A stretch of 64,000 nucleotides of DNA, from positions 1,240,001-1,304,000 of the forward strand of contig JAGMWG010000003.1 of NCBI GenBank assembly GCA_020744225.1, in the 5' to 3' direction. The notes beneath the pieces are model-generated. The model saw only the letters and a list, made by a program, of their open reading frames with translations. It had not been told where the DNA came from and made no database searches. The translations under genes were made by a program, and so were the position numbers. This stretch comes from Paraphoma chrysanthemicola. Taxonomy: Eukaryota; Ascomycota; Dothideomycetes; Pleosporales; Phaeosphaeriaceae. Positions 24,426 through 35,439 of the stretch are shown here, piece by piece (the stretch's first letter is position 1; every line of letters begins with the position of its first letter).

Positions 24426-25046
24426 ATGCCTACGGTAGAGACTCCTTCTGTCTCTCGTGCCGGCATCACAACATCCGCTAGCGGGGAGCGCCATATCCCT
24501 TCATCGGTGCGCCCGGACGGCACCCTGCGCAAGGAAATCCGAGTTCGTCCAGGCTACCGCCCACCCGAAGATGTTGAGATCTACAAGAACCGAACTGCCG
24601 AAGGCTTCCGAAATAAAGGCAAGGCGGGTGTGCCAGGTGCGGAAAGTCTGAAGATCGAAGTCGACTCGACCAAGTCCAGCGCAGCGGTAAATAAGAACGC
24701 CAAACGGAGAGAGGCTCGGAAGAAGGCGGCGGCAGCAGCATCAGATGGGAAGGAAGAGGTAGAGAAACCTGCGGATGGTACAGCTCCGGCACATACAGAG
24801 GTCAAAGACGCGAAGGAACCCGCTGCTGAGCCAGAGAAGCCGAAGGACCCAGCAGCGGAGAAGGAGAAGGAAGCGAAGAAGCTCTTGAAGAAGCTTAGAC
24901 AGGCGAAGGATCTCAAAGACAAAAAAGAGAAGGGCGACAAGCTACTGCCGGAGCAGTTCGAGAAGGTCATCAAGATCAACGAACTCATCCGTCAGCTAGA
25001 AACACTCGGCTTCGATGCCCAGGGTGACAAGAAGCCAGACACATGA
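24426..25046 (+). CDS. PYM (partner of Y14 and Mago) homologue
   Basis: Factor that removes exon-junction complexes from mRNA during translation by binding the Mago-Y14 pair. Single exon, 206 residues. The N-terminal Mago-binding segment is clear at about residues 20-60 (RHIPSSVRPDGTLRKEIRVR, PGYRPPEDVEIYKNR). The middle is Lys/Ala/Glu-rich and probably helical or disordered. The C-terminus (LPEQFEKVIKINELIRQLETLGF) matches the conserved helical tail of the family. The ATG at 24426 sits in a good CCGCCATGCC context. A retained PYM fits the intron-rich genes in this window. Confidence 0.9.
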   Translation: MPTVETPSVSRAGITTSASGERHIPSSVRPDGTLRKEIRVRPGYRPPEDVEIYKNRTAEGFRNKGKAGVPGAESLKIEVDSTKSSAAVNKNAKRREARKKAAAAASDGKEEVEKPADGTAPAHTEVKDAKEPAAEPEKPKDPAAEKEKEAKKLLKKLRQAKDLKDKKEKGDKLLPEQFEKVIKINELIRQLETLGFDAQGDKKPDT

Positions 25047-25813
25047 ACGCTGGTACCTCAAATGTGAAATCACACTAATTCACCTCGGTCATCAAATATA
25101 CCGCGGCTCAGGCTTTCAGGTGGCTCATCAAGGTGAAGTCTCCCAGGGCAAAGACGTGGTTGGGACAGGTGACCCTTGATCTCTGACGGACCTCTCCTGG
25201 AAGATGGTAACAAGTCTCGTACCAGTGCGTACCACGAGAGATACTCGACAACCATCTAGAATCTGCGACAGAGCAGAGGCCCACGTTCAGATGAGTAGAG
25301 CCCGTGGGTAACCTTGGCCGGCTTCTGTAAGATTCTCGATGTAGGCGATGTCTGCTATTAAGGCACCGGCTTCACAAACTAGATGAAGCCAATGCTAGAT
25401 TGAAGTACCATTGGTTTGATTGATACACTTTTTTGTAATCAGAAGACCATTCAAACTCAAAGCAATCGCCCTCTTTCTTTTCTCCATTCTCCTGACGCGG
25501 ATCACACGGCGCATATAAGCCTTACATTGAAAAGGTGATTTGGGATGATTATACAATCTAGTAATGTAACAAAGGGAAGATAGGAATGTCTATAGCCATG
25601 GAAGGCGACTCAAAACGAGCACCTGGGAACCGGAACGCCGGTCATGTGTCCAACGCCTGGGTATAGCCAACCAACAATGCGAGCATAGAAAACCGCACCA
25701 ATGAAACCTGGCCATCAGAACCTGCACTCCTCCTCGACAGTATCGTATCTCGCAATGGCGCCATCAGCCCGCTTCTCATTCTGTCCGTCAAACTTCTCCT
25801 TCTCTTCTACTAT
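25047..25813. other. Intergenic, convergent 3' regions
   Basis: About 770 bases between the stop codons of PYM (plus) and flotillin (minus), somewhat A/T-richer than the genes around it. No coding frame or structured RNA was recognised. Confidence 0.6.
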
Positions 25814-27747
25814 CTAGGTAGAGCCGACCTCACTCCCGTTTCTCAAGTGAAGTCCCAACTTCTTTGGGTCGTAGTTCTCCCCGCCATTTGCCGGCATCTG
25901 AGCAAGCCAGCTTGGTGGCTGCATGCCAGTCTGGTCATGGATTGTGCTAAGAAGAGGCGGCAGACTCTGAAACAGGTTGCGAATAGGTGCCGAAGGGTCC
26001 GCAACGCCATCGCCTTGTGCACCAGTGTTCCAGACGTTGATCTTGGGTTGCAGCCCTTGGATAGCTTTGGCGTTGGCGTTGGCAAGGCTTTGGTATGTGC
26101 CATTGGTAAGCATGAGATATTGCATCTGTGGCGAGTTAGCATTCTTCCCAGGCTCGCTGCAGGAAGGATCAGACTTACAAGGCCTTGTGGTCCACCAAGT
26201 ACATTGGCCAGGTCACCGTATGCCTTCGCCATGGCTGATAGACCCTGAGCTTCAGCTTGCTGCGCAATGAGGTGAGCCTGCGCATCACGCTCCTTGCGGA
26301 AGAACTCAGCCTCGGCGCTCCTCTTGGTGACGAGGAAGTTGGCTTCTGCCTCACGCTCCTTGGCCGCATAATCCGCTTCAGCGTCTCGCAGGCGACGGAA
26401 TGCCGCTGCCTCTGCATCAGCTTGCTCGCTGAACTTCTTTCCCTCGGCAGCCTTCTCCTGGGCGTACAGCTCAGCATCAGCTTTCTGCTGCGAAGACTCC
26501 TTCTCGATCTTGGCTTGCACGACTTTACTAGCGCGAAGACGTTCAAGCTCCATTAACGCTCGTTTCTTCTCGACGTCGGTGTTTAGTTCGGCATCGCGCG
26601 CTTCAGCCGCGCGCTTCGCGTTGATGCGAGCAATGTTCAAGTCGTTGCCGATTTGGATCTCCTTGTTGGTGAGTTTGGCATCTGCAGCAGCCTTTTCTCC
26701 TTTACGTTCCGTCTCGAGCACGGCGGTAGCCGCGTGGATCTTGGCGACTTCCTGCTTCGTCTTTCCTTGCTTCTCTGCTTCACCGACTTCACCGCGCATG
26801 CGGGCGTCGGCGACATCGACCTTGGCTTGGTTGAGGGCGCCCTCATGGGCTTTGCGGGATAGAAATGCGAAGTATTCACTGCCAGGGGTATCCTGGAGTT
26901 CTTTGACATTGGCATTGTAAATGCAGAGACCTATATGAAGTTAGTCACTACCTTTTGCGAAGTTTTTGTTCGCGCGGCACTGACCGAATTGATCAAGTTC
27001 AGACTGAACTTGCTGGATGACCTTGTCCTTGAACACCTTGCGCTCGCGGAACAGTTCTTCCATGGTCTGCACAGCCACGGAGGCGAAGTCAGTAAACGTG
27101 TTCAGACGATGTGTAGTTAGAACTCATCGATGATTGTTGGCAGTAATTCAGATGAAACCAATATCACGTACCCTGTCTAAGGTCAGCGGTGTTTTATTGA
27201 GAGAAAACAGGGTATAAGGGGTGCTCTGCTTTGCCATGGTCATGATTGAAGTCATCAATCGCGAGCGCACAAAGACAAACAGCCCCTTTGTACCACGGCC
27301 TTACGTACATTGTAGAGACAATGCTTCGAGTCTCGCCCTCGATGATACCCTTAACGATATCCTGCACATGGCTTCGACCTGCAGCTACTGTAACTGCGCC
27401 CTTCGAGGCGGCAGCCGGCGGACGTCCATCAGATTCGCCAGTCAGTAGCACAGCATACTTTTCGAGCGCCTCCATGCTATCGGCTGGGCCAATGGTGAAG
27501 ACAGCCGGCAGAGCGAACTTGAGCTTCTCGATGGTCATGGCCTGGATGCCCATGCTGAAGTCGAATGGTGTGATGCTGATCTTAGACACTTTCTGGAAGG
27601 GGTATACGAAGGCCTACTTTCTGTCAATATGTGATGAGGAACGCTAGGTGTTGCAATCAGTACCTTTTTCTTGATGAGAACCTTTTCGATTCCTACACCC
27701 GTGACGACGAGGTAGGAATTGGGCTCGGCAACATGATACCAGACCAT
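25814..27747 (-). CDS. floA: Flotillin (SPFH-domain membrane scaffold)
   Basis: Membrane-microdomain scaffold of the flotillin/reggie family, found on the plasma membrane of filamentous fungi. Exons 27747-27664, 27613-27305, 27066-26985, 26930-26179 and 26125-25814 sum to 513 codons (512 residues). The N-terminus MVWYHVAEPNSYLVVTG and the next 180 residues form the SPFH domain (FVYPFQKV, FTIGPADSMEALEKYA, IIEGETRSIVSTM, ELDQFGLCIYNANVKELQD). A long Ala/Glu/Lys-rich coiled coil follows (about 200-400), then a conserved tail with LGGPQGL and YLMLTNGTYQSLA. Intron 2 is unusually long (27067-27304, 238 bp); its donor could be GTAAGG at 27304 or the overlapping GTACGT at 27308, and only the first keeps the frame. 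It is divergent from the gene at 28924. Confidence 0.93.
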
Positions 27748-28923
27748 CTTGATGGTAGTTGTATCGTCGGTTTGATGTTTTTTGTTTCCGATGGGATGGA
27801 AGAGCCTGAATGGTTTCAAGCGATTGGTGGAGTTATGATGAGTTGTTGTGTCCGGAGAAGACTATTATAAACTCTGACCTGAATTCAAAGAATGTTTGCT
27901 GTCCTGCTTAATGATGCGGCTGTACCTAGAAAGACTTGTGATGTGCTCAGGTACAATATCAAACCTGAGGCAATCGCGATGTGATGCTTCATTCGAATCG
28001 GGCAAAAGAGGCGCCATCGCGACCTTTTATAGACTCACAATCATTGGGCAACCTGCATCGTATGGTGGACTACTCTCATCGATCCCAAATGCGAAGCCCC
28101 ACCGGTGAGGTTAATCCGGCTTGGCGGTGAATGCACGGAGGGTACGCTAGACTGGATTAAGCTAGGTAAGGCAGCCTTGCCTCACATAGCCACTCTCATG
28201 TGACTTCCTCGATGCAGCAAAGCTTTGTCTTCTGGAAAGAAGTGGGGCGTATTTCGGTGACCCAAACAGTCGATTGGTGGTGTGCTCTGACTGCGTCTTT
28301 ATTTCCGACCAGCTATATCGTGCGGAGAGAGACTTTTTAGCCTTCGCTGCGCCATCCAGCAAGTGCTCAGGTTCAAGTGCGAAGTACAGGCAGCAAAAAT
28401 CACGCATTTCGCACAGCCTCCGCCCTATTCATCACGAACGCCTGTTCTGACCTCGCACCATCATCACGTCTGTGAACATCCAGGCCAAGCTTTCTCGGCC
28501 CGGCCTAGTCCAGGGCCCACCTCTATTGGTCTACACATGCAGACAGGGGTTCACCGTGCATCCTCAGATCCAAGGTAGACCGATCACGAGACCGTATTCG
28601 GGAGCTAGTTATGACCTCAGTCATGCGAGGCTGAAATAGGCAGACTCGTAGACAGTATTGAAGTAACTCGGTGCCCAACGATAAGCTTGCCGAGATCCGT
28701 TCTCGAGCGGCTTGAAGTTTGCCACAATCGTTGCAGAGGGAAAGAGTGGTTGAAAGATCGACTGCATCTTGGGAACGATGTTTAATACAGCAAATTGACT
28801 CAGAACCTTCCGCCACACCCGGACAACGACTTGAACATCACATTTCGAGTTGGATACCAAAGGATTTCCCACGACTAGGTTCAGACATCGCATTCTCAAG
28901 GTTGAAGAAGAACGACAATCACA
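27748..28923. promoter_or_regulatory. Divergent promoter region, flotillin and 28924 gene
   Basis: About 1.2 kb between two divergent start codons. Short frames occur, but I could not support any as a gene. The leader just before 28924 is A-rich and ends in CACAATG, a favourable start context. Confidence 0.5.
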
Positions 28924-29643
28924 ATGCCATTCCCAGAAAAAGACGCCCTTCCGCCTTCCTACATCGAATCTCAATCTCTCCCACATCACCACCCACCCTC
29001 CTCCTATTCCCGCGGACCACTGCTCTCCCAACTCTCCACCACCCGTACCACACACATCACCTCCATAATAACCACGCACATCCTCCCACTCATCGAATCC
29101 CGCGCCTCGTACGGCATCGCCCAAACAACCATCGCCCTTCTCCCATCCGACATTCCTCTCCCGCCCGTCCCCGAGAAATCCGAATTCAGCTTTGACGACT
29201 TCACGCCCGCGACCAAGGCCGTCGAAGTCATTGGCTTCTCGAGCGAAGACGAGCCGCAAATTGTGCGGCTCGAAGGGCAAATGAATCGAACAGAGTTCTG
29301 GCGCGTGCAGGCTGTGATTGCAGAGTTGGAGGGCATGCTCAGGGAGACGTTGAATCAGAGCGAGGTGCTGAGGAGCCCGACAAGTCCGACAAGAGTACGT
29401 GCTGGAGAGGGGAGAGCGCCACGACGTGGATTGCTGAGTAGGATTATGCCGAGTTTGGGGCCCGAGGAGAGGTCGCCGAGTGGAAATCCAGAGGTGGGCG
29501 TGAGGCGGGAGGAGAGTGGAGTTGGGATGGTGCTTGTCAAGGCAAGATTGGAGGAGTTATGCTTGAGGACAGTGACGGAGTTTGGGCTTTACGATACCAT
29601 GAGCAAGCAGTGTGTCATTGTGAGGGTGGATGCAAGGTGTTGA
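28924..29643 (+). CDS. Conserved fungal protein of unknown function
   Basis: Single exon, 239 residues. I do not recognise a named family. The N-terminus carries LPPSYIE, a PPxY-like motif of the type bound by WW domains, followed by His/Pro/Ser-rich sequence. A folded-looking part spans about 35-140 (THILPLIESRASYGIAQTTIALLPSD, AVEVIGFSSEDEPQIVRLEGQ, FWRVQAVIAELEGMLRETL). A basic, Ser/Pro-rich linker follows, then a final block ending LEELCLRTVTEFGLYDTMSKQCVIVRVDARC. The ATG at 28924 is the first in frame. The stop is 178 bp from the stop of the convergent kinesin gene. A long minus-strand frame over the first half is treated as a shadow. Confidence 0.75.
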   Translation: MPFPEKDALPPSYIESQSLPHHHPPSSYSRGPLLSQLSTTRTTHITSIITTHILPLIESRASYGIAQTTIALLPSDIPLPPVPEKSEFSFDDFTPATKAVEVIGFSSEDEPQIVRLEGQMNRTEFWRVQAVIAELEGMLRETLNQSEVLRSPTSPTRVRAGEGRAPRRGLLSRIMPSLGPEERSPSGNPEVGVRREESGVGMVLVKARLEELCLRTVTEFGLYDTMSKQCVIVRVDARC

Positions 29644-29821
29644 AGCTGGTAGAAGTAGGTTGGTGAATTGGGTGGGACATGAAGCTAATACCCCTTTCCA
29701 TTCGAGCAACGAAGTGCTCATGCTCTGAAACGCCTTTTTCCATGCATGTCAAAATACGCCTGTGCCAATGTGACTACAACGCTCAAAACGCCGTGCTGAA
29801 TCGCAGAAAATAAGCCAAAGC

Positions 29822-32153
29822 TCAAAAATCGTATCCAACGCTAACAGTCAAGCCCATCCGCATGTTCTCAACCGTTTTCCCTCCTACTCCTTTTAACATT
29901 GCCAGAGATTCCAGATCGAGCACTTCAGCGTCGTCCATTTCCACCAAGCAGTTCACGATACCATCAGCCTTTTTCGCACCAACACCTTTCAGAGCTTTGA
30001 TCTGGTTGATGTCTCGCGAGTTGATGATGTTCAAAAGATGCTTCGTCCGTGGTGTTTGTTCGACAGAATTATGTGACATGTCTGCCTCATCTCGGAAGAT
30101 TGGCAGCTTCTTGGTCGTCTTCTTTGGCTTGCGAGCGGCCTTGGGCTTGTAATGGAAGCTATCGTCCGAAGCATACGAAGCCTCGTGGTCGGACTCTGCT
30201 GGCGGTGCGAAGTCCTCCTCGTTATCTGAAGTGTCCTGATAGACTGCCTTTGGCTTGGAAACCTTCTTCTCTGCCTTCAGCGGTGCCATGAGATTCGATA
30301 CTGGGGCTGGTGGTAGGGATGATACAACGGGCGCTGAGACATGCTTCACGACTGTATCCTCCTTGCCAGCACGTATCTTCTCCTCTAGGCTCCTCATCTT
30401 CCCTTCGAGCTTTGCATTTCCTGGGAAGAAAGGTTGTGCTAGTCGATACATTCTCAGTGCGCTAGCATCCTCGCCGCGTATGTGGTGTTGCTTTGCCATT
30501 AAAAGGAATTGTAGTCCTTGAGACTTGCCGTCGTCGTCTTTAGCGTCAATACGGTGTTCGAGATCGTCCAGTCGTTTCTGCAATTCTGCCGACAACGCTG
30601 GCGCTGCAGCACCAGCATCTTGCAATGCCTTCTCCGCAAGCTTCTCCTCTATCCGTTGCGCAATGAGTGCCTCTATCGATGCTTTTGTCATGGTAGGCTC
30701 GGCGTTCCGTATCCGCGATGTACTATCTGTGGTTCGATACGTCTTTGCTGGCCGAGAAGCAAATGTGGTGCTGGGCTCGGCCGCTCGTTTCTGACCCTCT
30801 GTACGGCGGATGCCTTGATTCTGTGACGGCAAATTAGAAACACGAGGTGCAGATTTGCGGGAGTCAGAGTATACAGAGAAGGCCTTGATGGGCTTTTCCC
30901 CTTTCTTCTGTCTCTCCAGCTCTGGCAGGTTCGCATTGTGGGCCGCCGCAATTGGCCGCAAGGGTTGTCGCGTTATGTTCGCTCCTCCAATGCTACTTGT
31001 GGCCAGAGGCTTTGCCATTGTTCGCAGGACAGGGTCGTTCTCCACTTCGGCAACCTCGATCTTCTTCGTGCGGCTTGCAAAGTTGAGCGAGCTTATTGTG
31101 TCGAGATGATATGCGCGTGTTGGTGCTAGATTCAAAATCATGACCGTTAGGCCCTTGTTCTGACCCAGCGACAATATCCTAGTCATCTTAGACTCTCGGT
31201 AGGGTATCCTGTTCTGCTTCTTGTTCATGGCCTCAACGCACTGCGCCAACACAAAGAGCGACTTGTTGATGGCGGAACTCTCGACAAGGCGCTCCTTGTT
31301 GTTGTCTGTCCGGCGATTGTCCTCAGAGCCCGCAAGATCGATGCAGGAGGCGCGGCTTATCTGGACTGTGGTCTCGGTAGTCTGGGTAATCTTCACGCAA
31401 AGAACAGCGTGTGATCGCGACGAGTGAGCGTTGAGCTATCGTACGTCAGCTGTTGCTCCTTCTATGACTGAGAACTTTCTTACTTTGGTAGCTGATGTTG
31501 AGCGGTTCATGTTCGCTTGATCATACAGCTGCTCGAACTCCTTCAGGGTGCTGCATGGCTTCTCGGACAATCCAACGACGACCGTCTTTCCATGGTTGTC
31601 TCGAATTGGCAGTCCTGATGGTGTACGCTTCTCTGGAGGCTCGAACAGATCGTAGACGCGGTCGCAGTAGATTTCAAAGTACTCCAGCGCGACTTCGACT
31701 TGTGTCGCGCCCGCACTGTCCTTGTCTATCTTCTTACAGCGCCGGTATATCGCGCTCAGCAGACGGGGGATCACGCCTCGGTCCGCCAACGACTTCCCAC
31801 CACGCATCGTGTGAGTTTTGCCTGTGCCTGTGCAGCCATGGGCGAAAATGGAGAGGTCACAGCCATTGAAAAGGTGCTTTACCGTGGGCGAGACTGGTTA
31901 CACGTCAACTTCGGTTTCGCTGCTTGTCCAGGCGCGACATACTTTCTGCATCGAAAAGCTGTTGCTGTGTCGCGTCCTGCTCATAAACAGAGCTGAATTG
32001 GAAGCTGAAGGATTCCGCGTCATTCTTCGGTGAAGGTAATCTCACAACCGATGCGGTAGTCTCGCCCTCGAGGGCTTCTGCGGTGACGATGGTGTCCTTG
32101 TCGAGCTCGTTCTTGAGCAGGGGCCGGATACGCGCGACAACACGGACACTCAT
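29822..32153 (-). CDS. Kinesin-10 family motor (Kid/NOD-like) with C-terminal HhH
   Basis: Microtubule motor of 744 residues in three exons: 32153-31943, 31893-31484 and 31435-29822 (introns 49 and 48 bp). The motor domain covers about 1-345. It starts VRVVARIRPLL and has the P-loop GCTGTGKTHTM near residue 95, switch I in NAHSSRSHAVL, switch II in DLAGSED, and the closing IPYRESKMTRILSLG and SSLNFASRTKKIEV. A disordered, Lys-rich region with a short predicted coiled coil follows. The last 70 residues hold two helix-hairpin-helix motifs (IKALKGVGAKKADGIVN and LAMLKGVGGKTVENM), the arrangement seen in chromokinesin Kid/KIF22. Binding to chromosome arms or spindle is inferred from that family. 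Confidence 0.88.
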
Positions 32154-33317
32154 GATAGGCGACGAGGGTGGCGGACGCGAATGGTGAGGTCGAAGGAGAC
32201 AAATACTAAGTCTACAGAGAAAAGAATGCTGACCTACCGGTGTCGTGACGTCGAGCTCTGCAATGCTAAGGGTCAATCCCTGGTGGACCGTGTTTGCGTT
32301 CGAGGTTCGCCTTCGCTTGTCACCATGGCAACACACCGATGGCTCCACGAAAGCGACTGCAGCACGTGCATCTCCAGTACTCGAATGTGTTAGACATACA
32401 CACCGGAATTGATCGTGAGCATCAGGCATGTTTAGTCAAAATGATGCTGGATGCGCACTCAGGTACATGTGTGATGCATCACCTGTCGTCCTTCCGCACT
32501 TGGTACTCAACCACGATCCAGGAGCTTTTGGATATACTCACACCCATGCATCTCGCGCATGTCCAGGGGGCACTTGTGCTAGCACAGCTACAGACTGGTT
32601 CAGCGACCACTCCAAACTTATGTCAGGATTCATGGAGAACATTGTGCGTCCTGTATCGGTTCAGATCGATCGATAGAAACAAGCATAGGTCGCTCCACGG
32701 CCGCGTCGAAGAGGCGGCGCCTACTCGGGTAGCTGCCGAAGAGCCTCCTCTTAAGTGCGATCTATGAATGGCATGAGCTATGGCGCGTCCCAGTCTTTTG
32801 TTTCGGCGAGCCGCCAAAATCGTGTTTAGGTCGCGTTCAGACGTTCTCATTGGCTGTGATGGCTCGCCACGCTGAAACACTCCAGGATCTTCCACAACCA
32901 ACAACAACCACTCCTCAGGTTACCTCTTGCGCCTTTTCAGAACAAACCAGTGACACGTCCAAATTGCAGGCCGCTGCGACAATGCTGGGCCAGTGCTCTC
33001 GGAGCTTTGTCTTGAGGCCAAACTGCCCTGCAGCGGCTAATGGAGCTTCAAAACCATGCGCTGGCCCAGATGCTGTGATCCTCACAGTGGCCAGCCTAGA
33101 CCATCGTGTGTTTGAGTCGAACCGTTCTTTTCTCTGTTTCCTAGCTGTCTTTCCTTGTAGTGTGTTTCCTCTGGTCGATCGTTTCTCTCATAGTCATTCA
33201 AGTTCTCGATTTTCGTTCCTCTGTCTTCTGTTGCATTCATTTCTTCTTGCAAGCGCGCGTCTTCTTGGTCGATATTCCTAAGTCTTCTTTCCTGTAATTG
33301 TGAGATTTATCTTGAGG
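32154..33317. promoter_or_regulatory. Divergent promoter region, kinesin and secreted protein
   Basis: About 1.16 kb. The last 250 bases before 33318 are strongly pyrimidine-rich on the plus strand (TTTCTCTG, TTTCCTTG, TCTTCTTGG-type tracts), resembling the promoter or leader of a highly expressed fungal gene. No coding frame was supported. Confidence 0.5.
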
Positions 33318-34885
33318 ATGTATCTCATACGCACTTCTACCTTGCTGCTGGCAGCTTGGTCACAAATGGTAATCGCAGGACCGGTACCGAAAAGCGACAG
33401 AAGGCAACTGTGAGTACAGCAGTAAAATGCATTGTTCTACACTCATCTAACATGAACAGCTTCACCAGCTATGCCAACACCACGGTGCCTGCATCTTCTA
33501 CCATTGACATTGCCTCAAAATCTGGCTCATCACATGGTGCTGATCCCTCAGTCAACGCAGACACTGCACTTGTCATCGAACCTATACAGAAGACTGTCAT
33601 CACGCACATTATATCAGCCATTACCTTCCTGAATCCGAAAGGCGAACCAGTTGCCACTCAAGAAGAGGAAACCGTCTTGTCGACTTCGTACTTCACACCA
33701 ACTCCTTTACCAGCCCCTTCGTCCTCGGTCATTGCAACCTCCAGCGTTGTTGCACCAGCTTCATCGTCCGCCAGCCAGGTGGTTCTGCCATCCTCTAGCA
33801 GCGCAATTCCGTTCTCAAGCAGCGCTGCGCCAATTCCACCGGCAAGTTCTGTGGCTGCAGTCGAGAGCGGTCCCAACAGTGGGACCCAAAGCATCCCGGT
33901 CTTTTCCTACATACCAGAAGAAAGCAGCTCAGTACCAGTACTTGCCTCTTCAACGCCTATAACCACGACTAAAGTGCCTTCTGGGAACTCAACCGGTCTA
34001 CCAGGCTTCAACTATCCCGGCCAGGCCTCAAGAAGCAGCAACGTCACAGGTTCGCCAGCCACTTCGGCTCCTACGCCGCTCACGTCAATTGCCGCATCAG
34101 CTATTCAAGGTCCATCTTTGGGAACCTCCAACAGCGCGAATGCAACAACACCTAAATCTAGTGGTTCGCCCGTCAACACACCGCTCTCTAGCGCTGCCTC
34201 CAATGTAGCAGGCTCATCAACAATCACGCGTGTCGTCATTACAAAGACCGAATACACCACAGTGTTTGGACCCTCGCCTACTGCTCCGGTGTCATCCATG
34301 ACCGCGGCCCCGAAACCAAATCCTTCGCCGTCGAGGGGCTCGGAGCTGGGCGGAGTATCTTCTTCCGCTGTCGCCGAGCAGAAGTCCTCTTCTGCAGTTC
34401 TTGCACCCACACCGCTTGCACCACCGCCTGTAGTGATAGTCACACAGTATACCACGGTCACACCATCGCCAGCAGCAGAACCTTCCAATGCTCCTGTATC
34501 GTCCAGTGCGCTCGTGGCTCCAAGTTCACAGCCACTTGCATCGTCTGTCGCACCGACCAAGCCATCTTCATCTGCAGCGATCGCACCCCAGCCTATCTCC
34601 TCCTCAGTATCACCTTCAATTGTACCCTTACCCTCATCAAGCACTCCAGCACTCTCTTCATCAGGGTCGAATCCACCACTTCCTCCGGCGTCCTCATCGA
34701 CCACACCAGCCGCGCAACCACCGCCAGCTCCGTCACCCCCATCCGCCGCTCCATCACCAACATCAGAAGGGCCATTGATCATTACACCCATTGCACCGAG
34801 TCAGATTTTCACTGTCACGGTTACAGCAACGGAGAAGGAGACAGTTACGGAGACTGCGACCGTAAGTGTTACTGTGACAGCGTGA
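33318..34885 (+). CDS. Secreted Ser/Thr/Pro-rich protein
   Basis: Two exons, 33318-33409 and 33460-34885 (50 bp intron), 505 residues. Exon 1 supplies a signal peptide (MYLIRTSTLLLAAWSQMVIA) that is not visible without splicing. The mature part is dominated by Ser, Pro, Ala and Thr, as in heavily O-glycosylated cell-wall or secreted proteins. Short recurring patterns combine an aromatic with Thr, such as ITKTEYTTVFGP (about residue 285) and VIVTQYTTVTPSP (about residue 355). The C-terminus is an unusual alternation of Thr, Val and Glu (TVTVTATEKETVTETATVSV). There is no clear GPI-anchor signal or catalytic domain. The function is unknown; a wall or adhesion role is inference from composition. 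Confidence 0.78.
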
Positions 34886-35439
34886 GGTTATAGCTTTCCG
34901 GAAAGAGAAACTAGTTGGGAAAGGCAGAGAGACAAAGGCGGAAGTGAGAGGCAGAAAAGATACGTAATTTGATACCCACACAACTGAACCTGGAGCATGT
35001 TGATCTTGCTCAGTGCATAGCTTAATCAAAATTTGCAAATAAAAGTCTTGCGTTGAAACGCCTGAGCAGAGGATTTTGCTAAGAACTCGTGACGTAGCAT
35101 AGCAAAAAGAGATGAGCACGGAACTTCTATGATTGATTGTTGCTCCTCCATCGAGATAATCACAAGCAGGGCTTGAGTGAATCTATAGCAAACCGGCACA
35201 GTATCTCTTACTCCACTAAAAGTGAACTGAGGTGATTTATCGCCACTAGTGTTACTCAAACGACAGGATACATTCCCCTGTTGACAGGACTATGAGCAGG
35301 TGTTGTACAAACGAGGCAGCTGCTAGGCAAACGACCACACGAACACTGACTATTAACTTTTCACTCTTGAGCGGTTGGCTCTGCTCTGGTGTTGACCATC
35401 TTGTCACTGATAGGTCAACAACCGCCACAATTGCGCATC
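34886..35439. other. Intergenic, no gene seen
   Basis: About 550 A/T-leaning bases between the secreted-protein stop and the F-box gene. Only short frames are present. Confidence 0.6.

Noticed and set aside
28621..29280. 219-codon minus-strand open frame
   Set aside because: It covers the promoter and first half of the 28924 gene in antisense. The plus-strand protein has a good start context and conserved-looking blocks.
34105..34791. 228-codon minus-strand open frame rich in Gly, Asp and Ala
   Set aside because: It is the mirror of the Ser/Pro/Thr-rich secreted protein; the biased composition of the sense strand removes stop codons on the other strand.
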